A stretch of DNA of 28,934 bases. Source: CAZWUK01 sp964636685 (GTDB taxonomy: Bacteria; Bacillota; Clostridia; Christensenellales; CAG-138). Under the pieces are notes generated by a model. The model was not told the origin of the DNA, ran no database searches, and worked only from the letters and a program-made list of their open reading frames with translations. The position numbers were made by a program, and so were the translations under genes. Of this stretch, positions 23,326-28,934 are shown in pieces. Numbering within the stretch: position 1 is the first letter of the stretch; each line of letters begins with the position of its first letter. Location: assembly GCA_964636685.1 (NCBI GenBank), contig CAZWUK010000021.1:1-28934 (forward strand), read 5' to 3'.

Positions 23326-23329
23326 GGTC

Positions 23330-23358
23330 ATAGTAGCACACGGAAAATTTAGGGTCAA
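23330..23358 (-). promoter_or_regulatory. Distal promoter of the acyltransferase operon
   Basis: On the minus strand TTGACC (23353-23358) and TACTAT (23330-23335) are spaced 17 bp apart. It may act in tandem with the proximal promoter. Confidence 0.55.
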
Positions 23359-23582
23359 TTGATTCCGGCGGCGACCGGCGCTTTTCCCAAACTGTCCATT
23401 TGCCGTTCGGCGGCTGCCGCATCCGCAAAGCACTCCCCGGCAACCGAAAAGCGCTACTCCTGATTCGCATTATTGTTCAGAAATAGTATTATCTGTCACA
23501 CGGGCTATGTGCCGAAAATGCGATGAAAAAGAGTCTTTTCCTTTCATTACCGCTCCTTTTTTGCCGAACCGTCCAAAAACGA
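23359..23582. other. Non-coding spacer, nothing recognised
   Basis: This 224-bp stretch between the acyltransferase promoters and the structured-RNA promoter shows no supported reading frame. Only a small GAAAA/TTTTC inverted repeat near 23525-23545 was noted, without clear function. Confidence 0.5.
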
Positions 23583-23612
23583 TTGCATTGTGACAGGCAT
23601 TTGACCTATAAT
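23583..23612 (+). promoter_or_regulatory. Promoter of the structured RNA and zinc-ribbon gene
   Basis: TTGCAT (23583-23588) and TATAAT (23607-23612) are spaced 18 bp apart. The next start codon is 258 bp downstream, so a long untranslated RNA precedes the gene. Confidence 0.65.
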
Positions 23613-23614
23613 AG

Positions 23615-23835
23615 CGGTGATGTCCAAAGTCGGGTCTGTGGTTGAAAATCGATGCCAGTCGCAGGCGAAACGATCCACGCAAGTGCGTAAAATGCGCGTG
23701 AGCATGGTGCGGTCTAGAAGTAAGTCCAACCGGGAGCGATCCCGAGAGAAGCAGTCGTGAGGAGCAATGGCTTAGTAGCAAACCTTCCCGTTGGCGAGTG
23801 TGGGGGCAAAAACCAGGTCAGCCGACGGTCGGATA
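23615..23835 (+). ncRNA. Structured non-coding RNA of about 200-220 nt (possibly raiA motif)
   Basis: No credible reading frame exists here, yet the sequence has a promoter and several helices: ATCG/CGAT (23648-23651, 23671-23674) with inner GCC/GGC, CACGC/GCGTG (23676-23680, 23696-23700), CGGGA-GCGA-TCCCG (23731-23744), a GNRA tetraloop hairpin, and CCGAC/GTCGG (23822-23832). Unpaired purine-rich segments (GTAAAATGC, TAGTAGCAAA, GAAGCAG) between helices resemble a large folded RNA, not a simple leader. Size and appearance suggest the raiA-motif RNA of Firmicutes and Actinobacteria, but this is from memory and unverified. The ends are approximate. It may be the leader of the zinc-ribbon gene or a processed separate RNA. 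Confidence 0.55.
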
Positions 23836-23869
23836 TCAAAATATTTCATCTCAAAAGGGGAAGATACAC

Positions 23870-24145
23870 ATGTTCGAAGACAAGACACTGGTTTGCAAGG
23901 ATTGCGGTGCGGAATTCGTTTTCACGGCAGGCGAACAGGAGTTCTATGCGGAGAAGGGCTTCCAGAACGAGCCTGTTCGCTGCAAAGCATGCAGAACGAA
24001 CCGTAAAACCACCCGCAACTCCGAACGCGAGATGTACGACGCAGTCTGTGCAGAGTGCGGCGCACCCACCAAGATCCCGTTCGTACCGCGCAACGACAGA
24101 CCGATCTACTGCAGCGCTTGCTTCCAAAATCACAAGAATCACTAA
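23870..24145 (+). CDS. Double zinc-ribbon protein (zf-trcl type)
   Basis: This 91-residue small protein has four CxxC pairs: C9/C12 and C38/C41 form the first ribbon (LVCKDCGAEFVFTAGEQEFY, typical of the probable zinc-ribbon zf-trcl family), and C60/C63 and C81/C84 the second (CAECGAPTKIPFVPRNDRPI then YCSAC). The family is common in Clostridia and of unknown function; nucleic-acid or ribosome binding is often supposed. AGGGGAAG precedes the ATG at 23870. An upstream in-frame ATG at 23798 lies inside the structured RNA and is rejected. It is followed by a terminator. Confidence 0.92.
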   Translation: MFEDKTLVCKDCGAEFVFTAGEQEFYAEKGFQNEPVRCKACRTNRKTTRNSEREMYDAVCAECGAPTKIPFVPRNDRPIYCSACFQNHKNH

Positions 24146-24209
24146 CTCTTTTCCCCTTCATCCTGCGCGCGGCGCAGAGATAATCGGAATCCCGAGTTAA
24201 AACCGACTG

Positions 24210-24242
24210 AAAAACGCATTTCGCAGGGAAATGCGTTTTTTT
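24210..24242 (+). terminator. Intrinsic terminator after the zinc-ribbon gene
   Basis: A 13-bp stem AAAAACGCATTTC/GAAATGCGTTTTT (24210-24222 and 24228-24240) with loop GCAGG ends in a T run. Confidence 0.88.
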
Positions 24243-24281
24243 GTTGGATGCGGGCAAGCTAGCGGCAAAAGGAGGCGCAGC

Positions 24282-24428
24282 ATGGAACATAAAACGCAGG
24301 AAGAACGCGCGTATGCTACCAATACGCTCATTCCAAACGCCGCGGACGATCCCATTATGGGGCTTGTTCCGCCGACCACGGAAGAAATTATACTGGCAAA
24401 GCGCGAAGTGGACGCAAACGAAAAATAG
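24282..24428 (+). CDS. Small hypothetical protein (48 residues)
   Basis: This short, acidic, soluble protein has a strong AAAAGGAGG site 7 nt before its ATG. The sequence includes IPNAADDPIMGLVPPTTEEI in its middle. No Cys, membrane segment or known domain is visible. It sits 40 bp after a terminator and no clear promoter was found, so it may depend on read-through. A GC-rich hairpin follows its stop. Coding is supported mainly by the binding site and clean frame. Confidence 0.65.
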   Translation: MEHKTQEERAYATNTLIPNAADDPIMGLVPPTTEEIILAKREVDANEK

Positions 24429-24454
24429 CGCGTTGTCGCAAACGCGTACCGGCT

Positions 24455-24480
24455 CCGGCGGGAAACCGTTTTTCCGCCGG
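24455..24480 (+). terminator. Possible terminator after the 48-residue gene
   Basis: CCGGCGGGAAA (24455-24465) pairs with TTTTCCGCCGG (24470-24480), nearly perfect, but is followed by only GGTTT, a weak T tract. Another hairpin CGCGTT/AACGCG (24429-24446) directly follows the stop codon. Confidence 0.45.
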
Positions 24481-24557
24481 GGTTTCGGCATTTAGAGTCT
24501 TGACCGTCTTCCCGGCGCGCCAAGGCCGCTGCGAAGGCGCCCGCGCCTATTCCGGCG

Positions 24558-25226
24558 TCATGCCTTCCATGCCTTGACCTGTTCCCGGAGCCACTCGCAC
24601 CACCGATCGATTCCCTCGCCGGTACGCGCGGAAATCGGAATGACCCGCGCGTTTGGGTTGAGCTTTTTCACACGTTCTCTGACCGCGTCAAGATCAAAGT
24701 CAAAATAGTCCATCGCGTCGATTTTGTTGACAAGGAGCACATCGACGATGGAAAACATCAGCGGATATTTCAGCGGCTTGTCGTCGCCCTCCGGCACGGA
24801 GAGGATCATGACGTTTTTCGCCGCGCCCGTGTCAAATTCCGCCGGGCAGACAAGATTTCCCACATTCTCCAAAACGACCAGATCCAGCTCGTCCGCACCC
24901 AGTCCCTCGACGCCCTGCCGCGTCATTTCCGCGTCCAGATGGCACATGCCGCCGGTATGCAGCTGGATGGTCTTAACGCCTGTCGCCGCGATGGTCTTTG
25001 CGTCTACATCCGAATCGATGTCCGCCTCCATCACGCCGATGCGCAGCTCGCCCTTGAGGCGCTCGATGGTTCGCGTCAGCGTCGTGGTCTTGCCGGAGCC
25101 CGGCGAGGACATTAGATTCAGAAGAAGGGTCTTTTTTTCCTTCATCGTCTGCCGAAGCTGCTCGGCCTGCCGGTCGTTGTCGGCAAAGACGCTCTGCTTG
25201 ATCTCCAAAATCCGAAACGTATCCAT
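24558..25226 (-). CDS. hypB: Hydrogenase nickel incorporation GTPase HypB
   Basis: This 222-residue SIMIBI-class GTPase delivers nickel to [NiFe]-hydrogenase or, with UreG-like partners, other nickel enzymes. P-loop SSPGSGKTT at 40-48, EADIDSDVD at 67-74, the metal-binding C95-H96 (GGMCHLDAE) and C127 (LVCPAEFD), and NKID at 167-170 are all present. It lacks the His-rich nickel-storage stretch and the N-terminal CxxCGC site of some HypB proteins. No hypA, hypC-F or hydrogenase genes are adjacent, so it stands alone here with its own promoter (25297-25325). Confidence 0.96.
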   Translation of the reverse strand: MDTFRILEIKQSVFADNDRQAEQLRQTMKEKKTLLLNLMSSPGSGKTTTLTRTIERLKGELRIGVMEADIDSDVDAKTIAATGVKTIQLHTGGMCHLDAEMTRQGVEGLGADELDLVVLENVGNLVCPAEFDTGAAKNVMILSVPEGDDKPLKYPLMFSIVDVLLVNKIDAMDYFDFDLDAVRERVKKLNPNARVIPISARTGEGIDRWCEWLREQVKAWKA

Positions 25227-25296
25227 TGTTTAACCCCCATCTGTCATTGCTGCGCGGCGAAGCACCCGTTCCGCCGCATGCTGGTCAATTGGTAAA

Positions 25297-25325
25297 AGCA
25301 TACCATGCCGGATTTTGCGCGTCAA
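25297..25325 (-). promoter_or_regulatory. hypB promoter
   Basis: On the minus strand TTGACG (25320-25325) and TATGCT (25297-25302) are spaced 17 bp apart, about 70 bp upstream of the start. Confidence 0.65.
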
Positions 25326-25375
25326 CGCAGCCAGCCGGTTTTTATCCGGTTCCGCGCCGCGGTTCACGCTGTTTT

Positions 25376-25876
25376 TCACAGCTGCAAAAGCATTGTTGCA
25401 AGAATCGCCGTCATCAGCGCGGCGGAAATGCCCCACAGCAGCATGGCGGCGATACCGCCCTGCCGCTTTTTCACCTCGGGCATGGCAACCACGTGTCGTC
25501 TTGGATTCTTTTTGCAATAGCAGACCGGAAGGCTATCCCCTTCCGCCAGATAGGAAAAGCGCTTCCCGTTCTTCATCTTCATACGTGCGGGTATGATGCT
25601 CTCAACCGTGACTTCTTCCGCGTTCGCCGGACGATAGGTCAGCTCCGCGATGTAGTCGCAGCGAAAGCTGATCTCTTTTTCCGGATCCTTGCCCCGTCCG
25701 AATACAGGAGCGCGCCCGAACAGAATCGTTCGCTTGAGTCTTGTCACCTTCGCCATCGCTTTTTCCCCATGCCCGCGATGCAGCCGGCGCGTTAAAATCA
25801 CGGAATACAGATTCCAGGCGCAGACGACAAAAAACAAAAACGGAATCCCCAGAAAAAAGATCTTGGTTTGCGGCAC
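25376..25876 (-). CDS. Membrane protein of unknown function with two terminal transmembrane helices (GTG start)
   Basis: This 166-residue protein has an N-terminal helix (about 5-25: FFLGIPFLFFVVCAWNLY) and a C-terminal helix (about 140-162: AAMLLWGISAALMTAILAT) around a basic, beta-rich middle containing FRCDYIAELTYRPA and GDSLPVCYCKKNP. The layout resembles DUF3592-type proteins, only loosely. A GTG start at 25876 is preferred because AGAGGAG lies 7 nt upstream; an in-frame ATG at 26002 has no binding site and would run through the promoter region. A TGG-TATACT extended -10 lies upstream at 25924-25932. It lies 150 bp before hypB on the same strand. Confidence 0.7.
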   Translation of the reverse strand: MPQTKIFFLGIPFLFFVVCAWNLYSVILTRRLHRGHGEKAMAKVTRLKRTILFGRAPVFGRGKDPEKEISFRCDYIAELTYRPANAEEVTVESIIPARMKMKNGKRFSYLAEGDSLPVCYCKKNPRRHVVAMPEVKKRQGGIAAMLLWGISAALMTAILATMLLQL

Positions 25877-25923
25877 ATTCTTCTCCTCTTTCGACCATCC
25901 GTATACGGACGTCTTTCCAACAG

Positions 25924-25932
25924 AGTATACCA
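25924..25932 (-). promoter_or_regulatory. Extended -10 promoter of the membrane-protein gene
   Basis: On the minus strand TGGTATACT (TATACT at 25924-25929) lies about 50 bp upstream of the GTG start; the -35 is poor. Confidence 0.4.
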
Positions 25933-25967
25933 CATCCGCCGGAATCCCCGCATCCTTTTTGAGACGG

Positions 25968-25996
25968 ATGACTTTTGAATCAAAATGACGTATAAT
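25968..25996 (+). promoter_or_regulatory. Promoter of the ANTAR response-regulator gene
   Basis: ATGACT (25968-25973) and TATAAT (25991-25996) are spaced 17 bp apart, 29 bp upstream of the start. Confidence 0.6.
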
Positions 25997-26025
25997 AAAC
26001 ATATCCGTATTTCAGGAGGGCTTTC

Positions 26026-26745
26026 ATGCGCACTGCCATCATCGTCGATGACGAGCCGATCATCCGTCTCGATCTTTCTCAGATGCTGGAAGAACTGGAT
26101 TTTTCCGTTCTGGGCGCCGTTTCCGACGGCTTCGACGCGGTGGAGCTGTGTGGCAGGACGCATCCGGACGTGGTACTCATGGACGTCAATATGCCGGTAT
26201 TCGATGGGCTCTCCGCCACGGAGAAGATCCTTTCCGAGCATCTTTCCTCCTGCGTTGTAATCGTCTCGGGCTATAGCGACCGCAATACCGTCGCCCGTGC
26301 CGCGCAGCTCGGCGTCTCCGGGTGGCTCAGCAAGCCCGTGGAAAAGCGCCAGCTGCTCGCAACGCTCGAGATCGCCCTATCCGACGCCGGACGCGCCGCG
26401 GCGCTGCAGGAAAAGCTGAATGCTCTGCAAAACAAGCTCGACGATATGAAGCACATCGACCGCGCAAAAAGCATTTTGGCGGAGCAGCGCGGCATTTCCG
26501 AAACCGAGGCCTATCGCCAGATGCAGCGGCTCGCCATGGAAAAGCGCTGCACCATGAGCGTCATCGCTGCACGGATCGTGGAAGGCGGCAGCGAGCGGGA
26601 AACCGTCAATCGCGCGAAGGCGCTGCTGATGCAAAAAAACAGCATCAGCGAGACCGCCGCATACAAGCAGCTCACCGCCAGCGCCGCAAAAAGCGGCATA
26701 CCCCTGATTGACGCCGCGCGCGAGATCCTTTCGGAGATACGGTAG
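26026..26745 (+). CDS. Response regulator with two tandem ANTAR RNA-binding domains
   Basis: This 239-residue protein has an N-terminal receiver domain: acidic D8/D9 (VDDEP), phosphoacceptor D53 (LMDVNMP), S81 and K103 (LSKPVE). A heptad-like helix at 121-142 leads to ANTAR domain 1 (about 143-186: IDRAKSILAEQRGISETEAY) and ANTAR domain 2 (about 192-237: TVNRAKALLMQKNSISETAAY). The two copies share RAK..L, ISET.AY.Q and a terminal AA..I. ANTAR domains bind dual-hairpin RNAs and prevent transcription termination; normal AmiR/NasT regulators have one. No histidine kinase gene is adjacent. CAGGAGGG precedes the ATG by 6 nt. Confidence 0.93.
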   Translation: MRTAIIVDDEPIIRLDLSQMLEELDFSVLGAVSDGFDAVELCGRTHPDVVLMDVNMPVFDGLSATEKILSEHLSSCVVIVSGYSDRNTVARAAQLGVSGWLSKPVEKRQLLATLEIALSDAGRAAALQEKLNALQNKLDDMKHIDRAKSILAEQRGISETEAYRQMQRLAMEKRCTMSVIAARIVEGGSERETVNRAKALLMQKNSISETAAYKQLTASAAKSGIPLIDAAREILSEIR

Positions 26746-26754
26746 CGCGCGTCA

Positions 26755-26784
26755 TTGACGGCCAGCGCGCCGTCATGCTATACT
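26755..26784 (+). promoter_or_regulatory. Promoter of the phosphatase-superfamily gene, with inverted repeat
   Basis: TTGACG (26755-26760) and TATACT (26779-26784) are spaced 18 bp apart with a TG extension. A perfect inverted repeat TGACGGC/GCCGTCA (26756-26762 and 26769-26775) covers the -35 and spacer, so it may be an operator, or a terminator stem of the preceding gene. Confidence 0.7.
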
Positions 26785-26821
26785 AGAATATATTTCTAAA
26801 ATCACAAAAACAGCACAGACT

Positions 26822-26889
26822 CTGCCGCACAACAGGGTGCGGCGCAGGCAAGAGAGCCGGCGGTCGTCTACCGCGTTGGTTCTCTTTTT
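26822..26889 (+). promoter_or_regulatory. Attenuator-like leader: hexaloop hairpin followed by a terminator
   Basis: CTGCCGCAC (26822-26830) pairs with GTGCGGC-CAG (26837-26847, one bulged G) around the six-base loop AACAGG. Just downstream AGAGAGCC (26851-26858) pairs with GGTTCTCT (26878-26885) over an inner GCGGT/ACCGC hairpin and is followed by TTTTT, an intrinsic terminator. An alternative lower stem CTCTGCC with GGCAAGAG (26843-26855 region) would consume the terminator's left arm. The gene start is 73 bp further on, so the terminator lies in its leader. Confidence 0.6.
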
Positions 26890-26962
26890 GTCTTTTGGAA
26901 ACACGCCGGAGGCATTCCGCTTCCGACAGCGCAATCCCGACAGGAAAGGAAGTAGATTTCTT

Positions 26963-27763
26963 ATGATGAATTCCGTCTCTTTGACCCGTCTTGCCGCCTC
27001 CGTGGCCGCCGCTATGGAGATCGAGCCGCCCCATCAGGCGGACAGTCCTATCCCGCAGGTGCAGGCGCTTGTGAAAAATAACGCCAAATCCGGCAGAGCC
27101 GAGCGGGTGCTGCTCTTTAATCCGGACGCCATCGGGCAGTGGCTCTACCAGCGCTACACGATGGAATTTGCTCCCGTGATGGAGCGTACGCAGCTTGTGC
27201 TTCCCATGCTGGCGGCATTCCCGCCGGTCACGCCCGTGTGCTTTGCGACCATGTACACCGGCGCCGCGCCCGCCGTACACGGGATTCAGAAATACGAAAA
27301 GCCCGTTGTCAAAACCGACACGCTCTTTGACGCGCTTGCCCGCGCCGGAAAAAAGACCGCGCTCGTGGCGGTTGAAGGCTCTAGTATGGATCTGATCTTC
27401 CGCAACCGCGAAATCGACTACTATACAGAAAAGGACGACGCGGCCGCCGTCGCGCGCGGAAAGCTGCTGCTTGAGGACAGCGACTATGTGGTAATCTGCG
27501 TCTACGTACAAGCCTACGACGACAACATGCACGACACCGAGCCGGAATCGCCCGAGTCCTACGCCGCCATGGTGCAGCATATGAAGGACTTTGCGTTGCT
27601 TGCCGACACAGCGAAGAAAGCCTGGAAGAAGTACGATACCCTCGTCGTCTTTGCCCCGGATCACGGCATCCACAAGACCATTTTCGGCGTGGGCGACCAT
27701 TACGCGGATATTCCCGAGGATATGAATATGCTCCACTTTTACGGAATTCAGCCCGCAAAATAG
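26963..27763 (+). CDS. Alkaline phosphatase superfamily protein (type I phosphodiesterase/nucleotide pyrophosphatase-like)
   Basis: This 266-residue soluble protein shows superfamily motifs: NPDAIGQWL near 53, FATMYTGAAPAVHGIQ at about 94-109 (Thr in TMYTG could be the nucleophile), and VFAPDHGIHKT followed by VGDHYAD near the end, with the metal-binding Asp-His pair. It would hydrolyse phosphate mono- or diesters; the substrate is unknown. It is shorter than most family members, with no signal peptide. ATG at 26963 (or 26966) follows AAAGGAAG by 10 nt. Its leader contains a candidate attenuator, and the tandem-ANTAR regulator gene lies directly upstream. Confidence 0.8.
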   Translation: MMNSVSLTRLAASVAAAMEIEPPHQADSPIPQVQALVKNNAKSGRAERVLLFNPDAIGQWLYQRYTMEFAPVMERTQLVLPMLAAFPPVTPVCFATMYTGAAPAVHGIQKYEKPVVKTDTLFDALARAGKKTALVAVEGSSMDLIFRNREIDYYTEKDDAAAVARGKLLLEDSDYVVICVYVQAYDDNMHDTEPESPESYAAMVQHMKDFALLADTAKKAWKKYDTLVVFAPDHGIHKTIFGVGDHYADIPEDMNMLHFYGIQPAK

Positions 27764-27794
27764 GCTGCGGACGCCGGAAAAGCAGGACAAGAAG

Positions 27795-27829
27795 AAAGAC
27801 CCCGCGGGAAAATTTCCCGCGGGGTCTTT
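27795..27829. terminator. Bidirectional intrinsic terminator between convergent genes
   Basis: A 17-bp perfect stem runs from 27795-27811 (AAAGACCCCGCGGGAAA) to 27813-27829. A-rich and T-rich flanks make it usable on both strands, closing the phosphatase gene and the lipoprotein gene at 27843. Confidence 0.88.
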
Positions 27830-27842
27830 GTCACAAGCCGCT

Positions 27843-28415
27843 TTATTCCACCGTATAAGTGGTTTTCTTCAGATAAGCGTCGGCAATCTTCTCCAGTTCC
27901 GTCCAGCTGTCCTCCAGATTGACCGCGTTAAAATCCTCCTGCACAACGACGTTGCCGCCGCAGACAATCTTCATTTCCTCCGCGTATTTCGACGAATCTT
28001 CATCGGCATACGCAAAATCCAGCAGCGTATAGGATCCATCGACCGCCTTTTCGATCATCATGCGCAGGCGATAAACGCCGTAGCCCCAGACGGAAACGCG
28101 CTCCTCGTTTTTGATCTCCACAGCCTCAAAGGTCGCCGTGGTATATACCGTATAGATGCCGTTGCCCTCTTCGGTCACAGCGTGCACCTCCGGATATATG
28201 ATCGCCTCTGTGCGCTGTTCGTATGTCTCCCCGGTTTCGGAATTGGTGTTGGTACGCGTGCCTTCAAAGATCCGCTCCAGCGCAATCAGAACCTGACGAA
28301 CACCTTCGGTCGTCATCTCGATTTCCTCTTTGGTTGCCGTACTGCCCTTCTTTCCGCAGCCTACCGCGGCAAATAGCATCATCGCAAGCAAAATCCAAGC
28401 AATGGTTTTTTTCAT
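27843..28415 (-). CDS. Putative lipoprotein of unknown function
   Basis: This 190-residue exported protein has a signal peptide and lipobox (LFAAVGC, lipidated Cys at about residue 20) followed by GKKGSTATKEEIE. The mature domain is acidic and beta-rich (YTVYTTATFEAVEI, VSVWGYGVYRLRMMIEKAVDG), without a recognised family. The ATG at 28415 is chosen with AAAGGGGG upstream; a TTG 9 nt earlier is an alternative. Its promoter is at 28446-28474. Confidence 0.8.
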   Translation of the reverse strand: MKKTIAWILLAMMLFAAVGCGKKGSTATKEEIEMTTEGVRQVLIALERIFEGTRTNTNSETGETYEQRTEAIIYPEVHAVTEEGNGIYTVYTTATFEAVEIKNEERVSVWGYGVYRLRMMIEKAVDGSYTLLDFAYADEDSSKYAEEMKIVCGGNVVVQEDFNAVNLEDSWTELEKIADAYLKKTTYTVE

Positions 28416-28445
28416 AGCAATCAACCCCCTTTGGTATTCCTATTT

Positions 28446-28474
28446 ATTGTATCAGAGCCTTTCCACACTTACAA
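28446..28474 (-). promoter_or_regulatory. Promoter of the lipoprotein gene
   Basis: On the minus strand TTGTAA (28469-28474) and TACAAT (28446-28451) are spaced 17 bp apart. Confidence 0.7.
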
Positions 28475-28580
28475 GCGACGAAAATAGAACGTTTTATGAA
28501 GTTTTCCCCAATTCCCGCCCTACCGGAGCCATAATCCGCTTTCCAGCGGCATTCGGAGAAAATGCAACAGAAAAAGCGCA

Positions 28581-28608
28581 TTGACACCGGCGGCAGAGAT
28601 GCTATGCT
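28581..28608 (+). promoter_or_regulatory. Promoter of the GNAT acetyltransferase gene
   Basis: TTGACA (28581-28586) and TATGCT (28603-28608) are spaced 16 bp apart with a TG extension, 31 bp upstream of the start. Confidence 0.65.
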
Positions 28609-28639
28609 GAATATGAATTTTTTTATGAAAGGCAACATC

Positions 28640-28934
28640 ATGGCACAGCCCGTCATTCGCCCGATGCTCGCTGCGGATTATCCCGCGATAAAGCGCATCT
28701 ATCAGGCCGGCGTCGATTCCGGCGCCTCCACATTTGAGCAAGCGGTCCCGGCCTTTTTGGATTGGGATGCGGCGCACTGCCAGTTTTGCAGGTTTGTCTC
28801 CGTATCAGACGGGGAGGTATCCGGCTTTGCCGTGCTCTCTCCCACCTCCCGCCGCAAGGTGTTTTCCGGCGTCTGCGAGGTGTCCATCTATATCGACCCC
28901 GCCTTTTTTCGTCAGGGTATCGGCAGGCTGCTGC
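28640..28934 (+). CDS. GNAT N-acetyltransferase, phosphinothricin acetyltransferase-like (truncated by window edge)
   Basis: The first 98 residues of a cytoplasmic acetyl-CoA-dependent acetyltransferase are present. IRPMLAADYPAIKRIYQAGV and STFEQAVP at the start, followed by CEVSIYIDPAFFRQGIGRLL, match the phosphinothricin/MddA-like subgroup; RQGIGR is the acetyl-CoA pyrophosphate-binding loop. The substrate is not predictable and may be a methionine derivative. GAAAGG precedes the ATG at 28640; an in-frame ATG at 28625 has no binding site. Confidence 0.88.
   Translation, partial: MAQPVIRPMLAADYPAIKRIYQAGVDSGASTFEQAVPAFLDWDAAHCQFCRFVSVSDGEVSGFAVLSPTSRRKVFSGVCEVSIYIDPAFFRQGIGRLL

Noticed and set aside
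23470..23781. 103-residue minus-strand frame over the structured-RNA region
   Set aside because: It has no good ribosome binding site, covers a plus-strand promoter and RNA helices, and has a low-complexity composition.
25230..25517. Possible hypA upstream of hypB (95-residue minus-strand frame)
   Set aside because: It lacks the MHE start and CxxC zinc motifs of HypA and overlaps the 3' end of the membrane-protein gene and the hypB promoter.
26822..26847. Identification of the leader hairpin as a canonical ANTAR target
   Set aside because: The six-base loop AACAGG has A at position 1 but not G at position 4, and no second matching hexaloop hairpin was found upstream.

Overview
The window looks like a GC-rich member of the Clostridia (Firmicutes), probably a gut-type Oscillospirales or Christensenellales relative, although the taxon is inferred. 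The grounds are strong AGGAGG ribosome binding sites, sigma-A type promoters, the rpsF-ssb-rpsR operon, a YtrA-type GntR/ABC operon, DUF3842, a zf-trcl zinc-ribbon protein, an ANTAR response regulator and dockerin-like secreted proteins. A run of 10 Ns at 546-555 shows this is a draft or metagenome assembly.

Left part (1-8400). A 3'-truncated rpoB on the minus strand has its own strong promoter and no rplL in front of it. It is divergent from an HD-domain hydrolase gene. Next comes a 343-bp hairpin-rich spacer bounded by two identical palindromic repeats. An iron-dependent alcohol dehydrogenase gene follows, divergent from a SANT/AT-hook regulator across an inverted repeat. After an M20 dipeptidase, a terminator and promoter overlap in front of rpsF-ssb-rpsR. 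A minus-strand lipoprotein gene follows.

Middle part (8400-18000). The minus strand carries a TtcA-like tRNA thiolation gene and a gntR-ABC ATPase-permease operon with a near-consensus promoter and probable autoregulatory operator. A divergent radical-SAM (spore photoproduct lyase-like) gene follows. A minus-strand cluster then encodes a DUF2238-like membrane protein, a PD-(D/E)XK nuclease/XPD-type helicase fusion, and two tandem paralogues of a secreted dockerin-like plus phosphodiester glycosidase (NAGPA) protein.

Right part (18000-28934). DUF3842 overlaps a convergent P-loop kinase gene. A vitamin-type ECF transporter S component is preceded by a leader with a terminator directly before the ribosome binding site, a candidate riboswitch or attenuator. 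A membrane-related three-gene operon (acyltransferase with zinc ribbon, DUF3267 zincin, DUF2974 hydrolase) follows. Then come a roughly 200-nt structured RNA (possibly the raiA motif) ahead of a double zinc-ribbon protein, a lone hypB, and a response regulator with two tandem ANTAR RNA-binding domains. The ANTAR gene is followed by a promoter, an attenuator-like leader and an alkaline-phosphatase-superfamily gene. The window ends with a lipoprotein gene and a truncated GNAT acetyltransferase.

The most interesting signals are the structured RNA at about 23615-23835, the tandem-ANTAR regulator with the attenuator next to it, the ECF leader, the hairpin cassette at 2184-2450 and the dockerin-NAGPA pair with a diverged active-site motif. 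No CRISPR array, tRNA, rRNA or insertion sequence was recognised.
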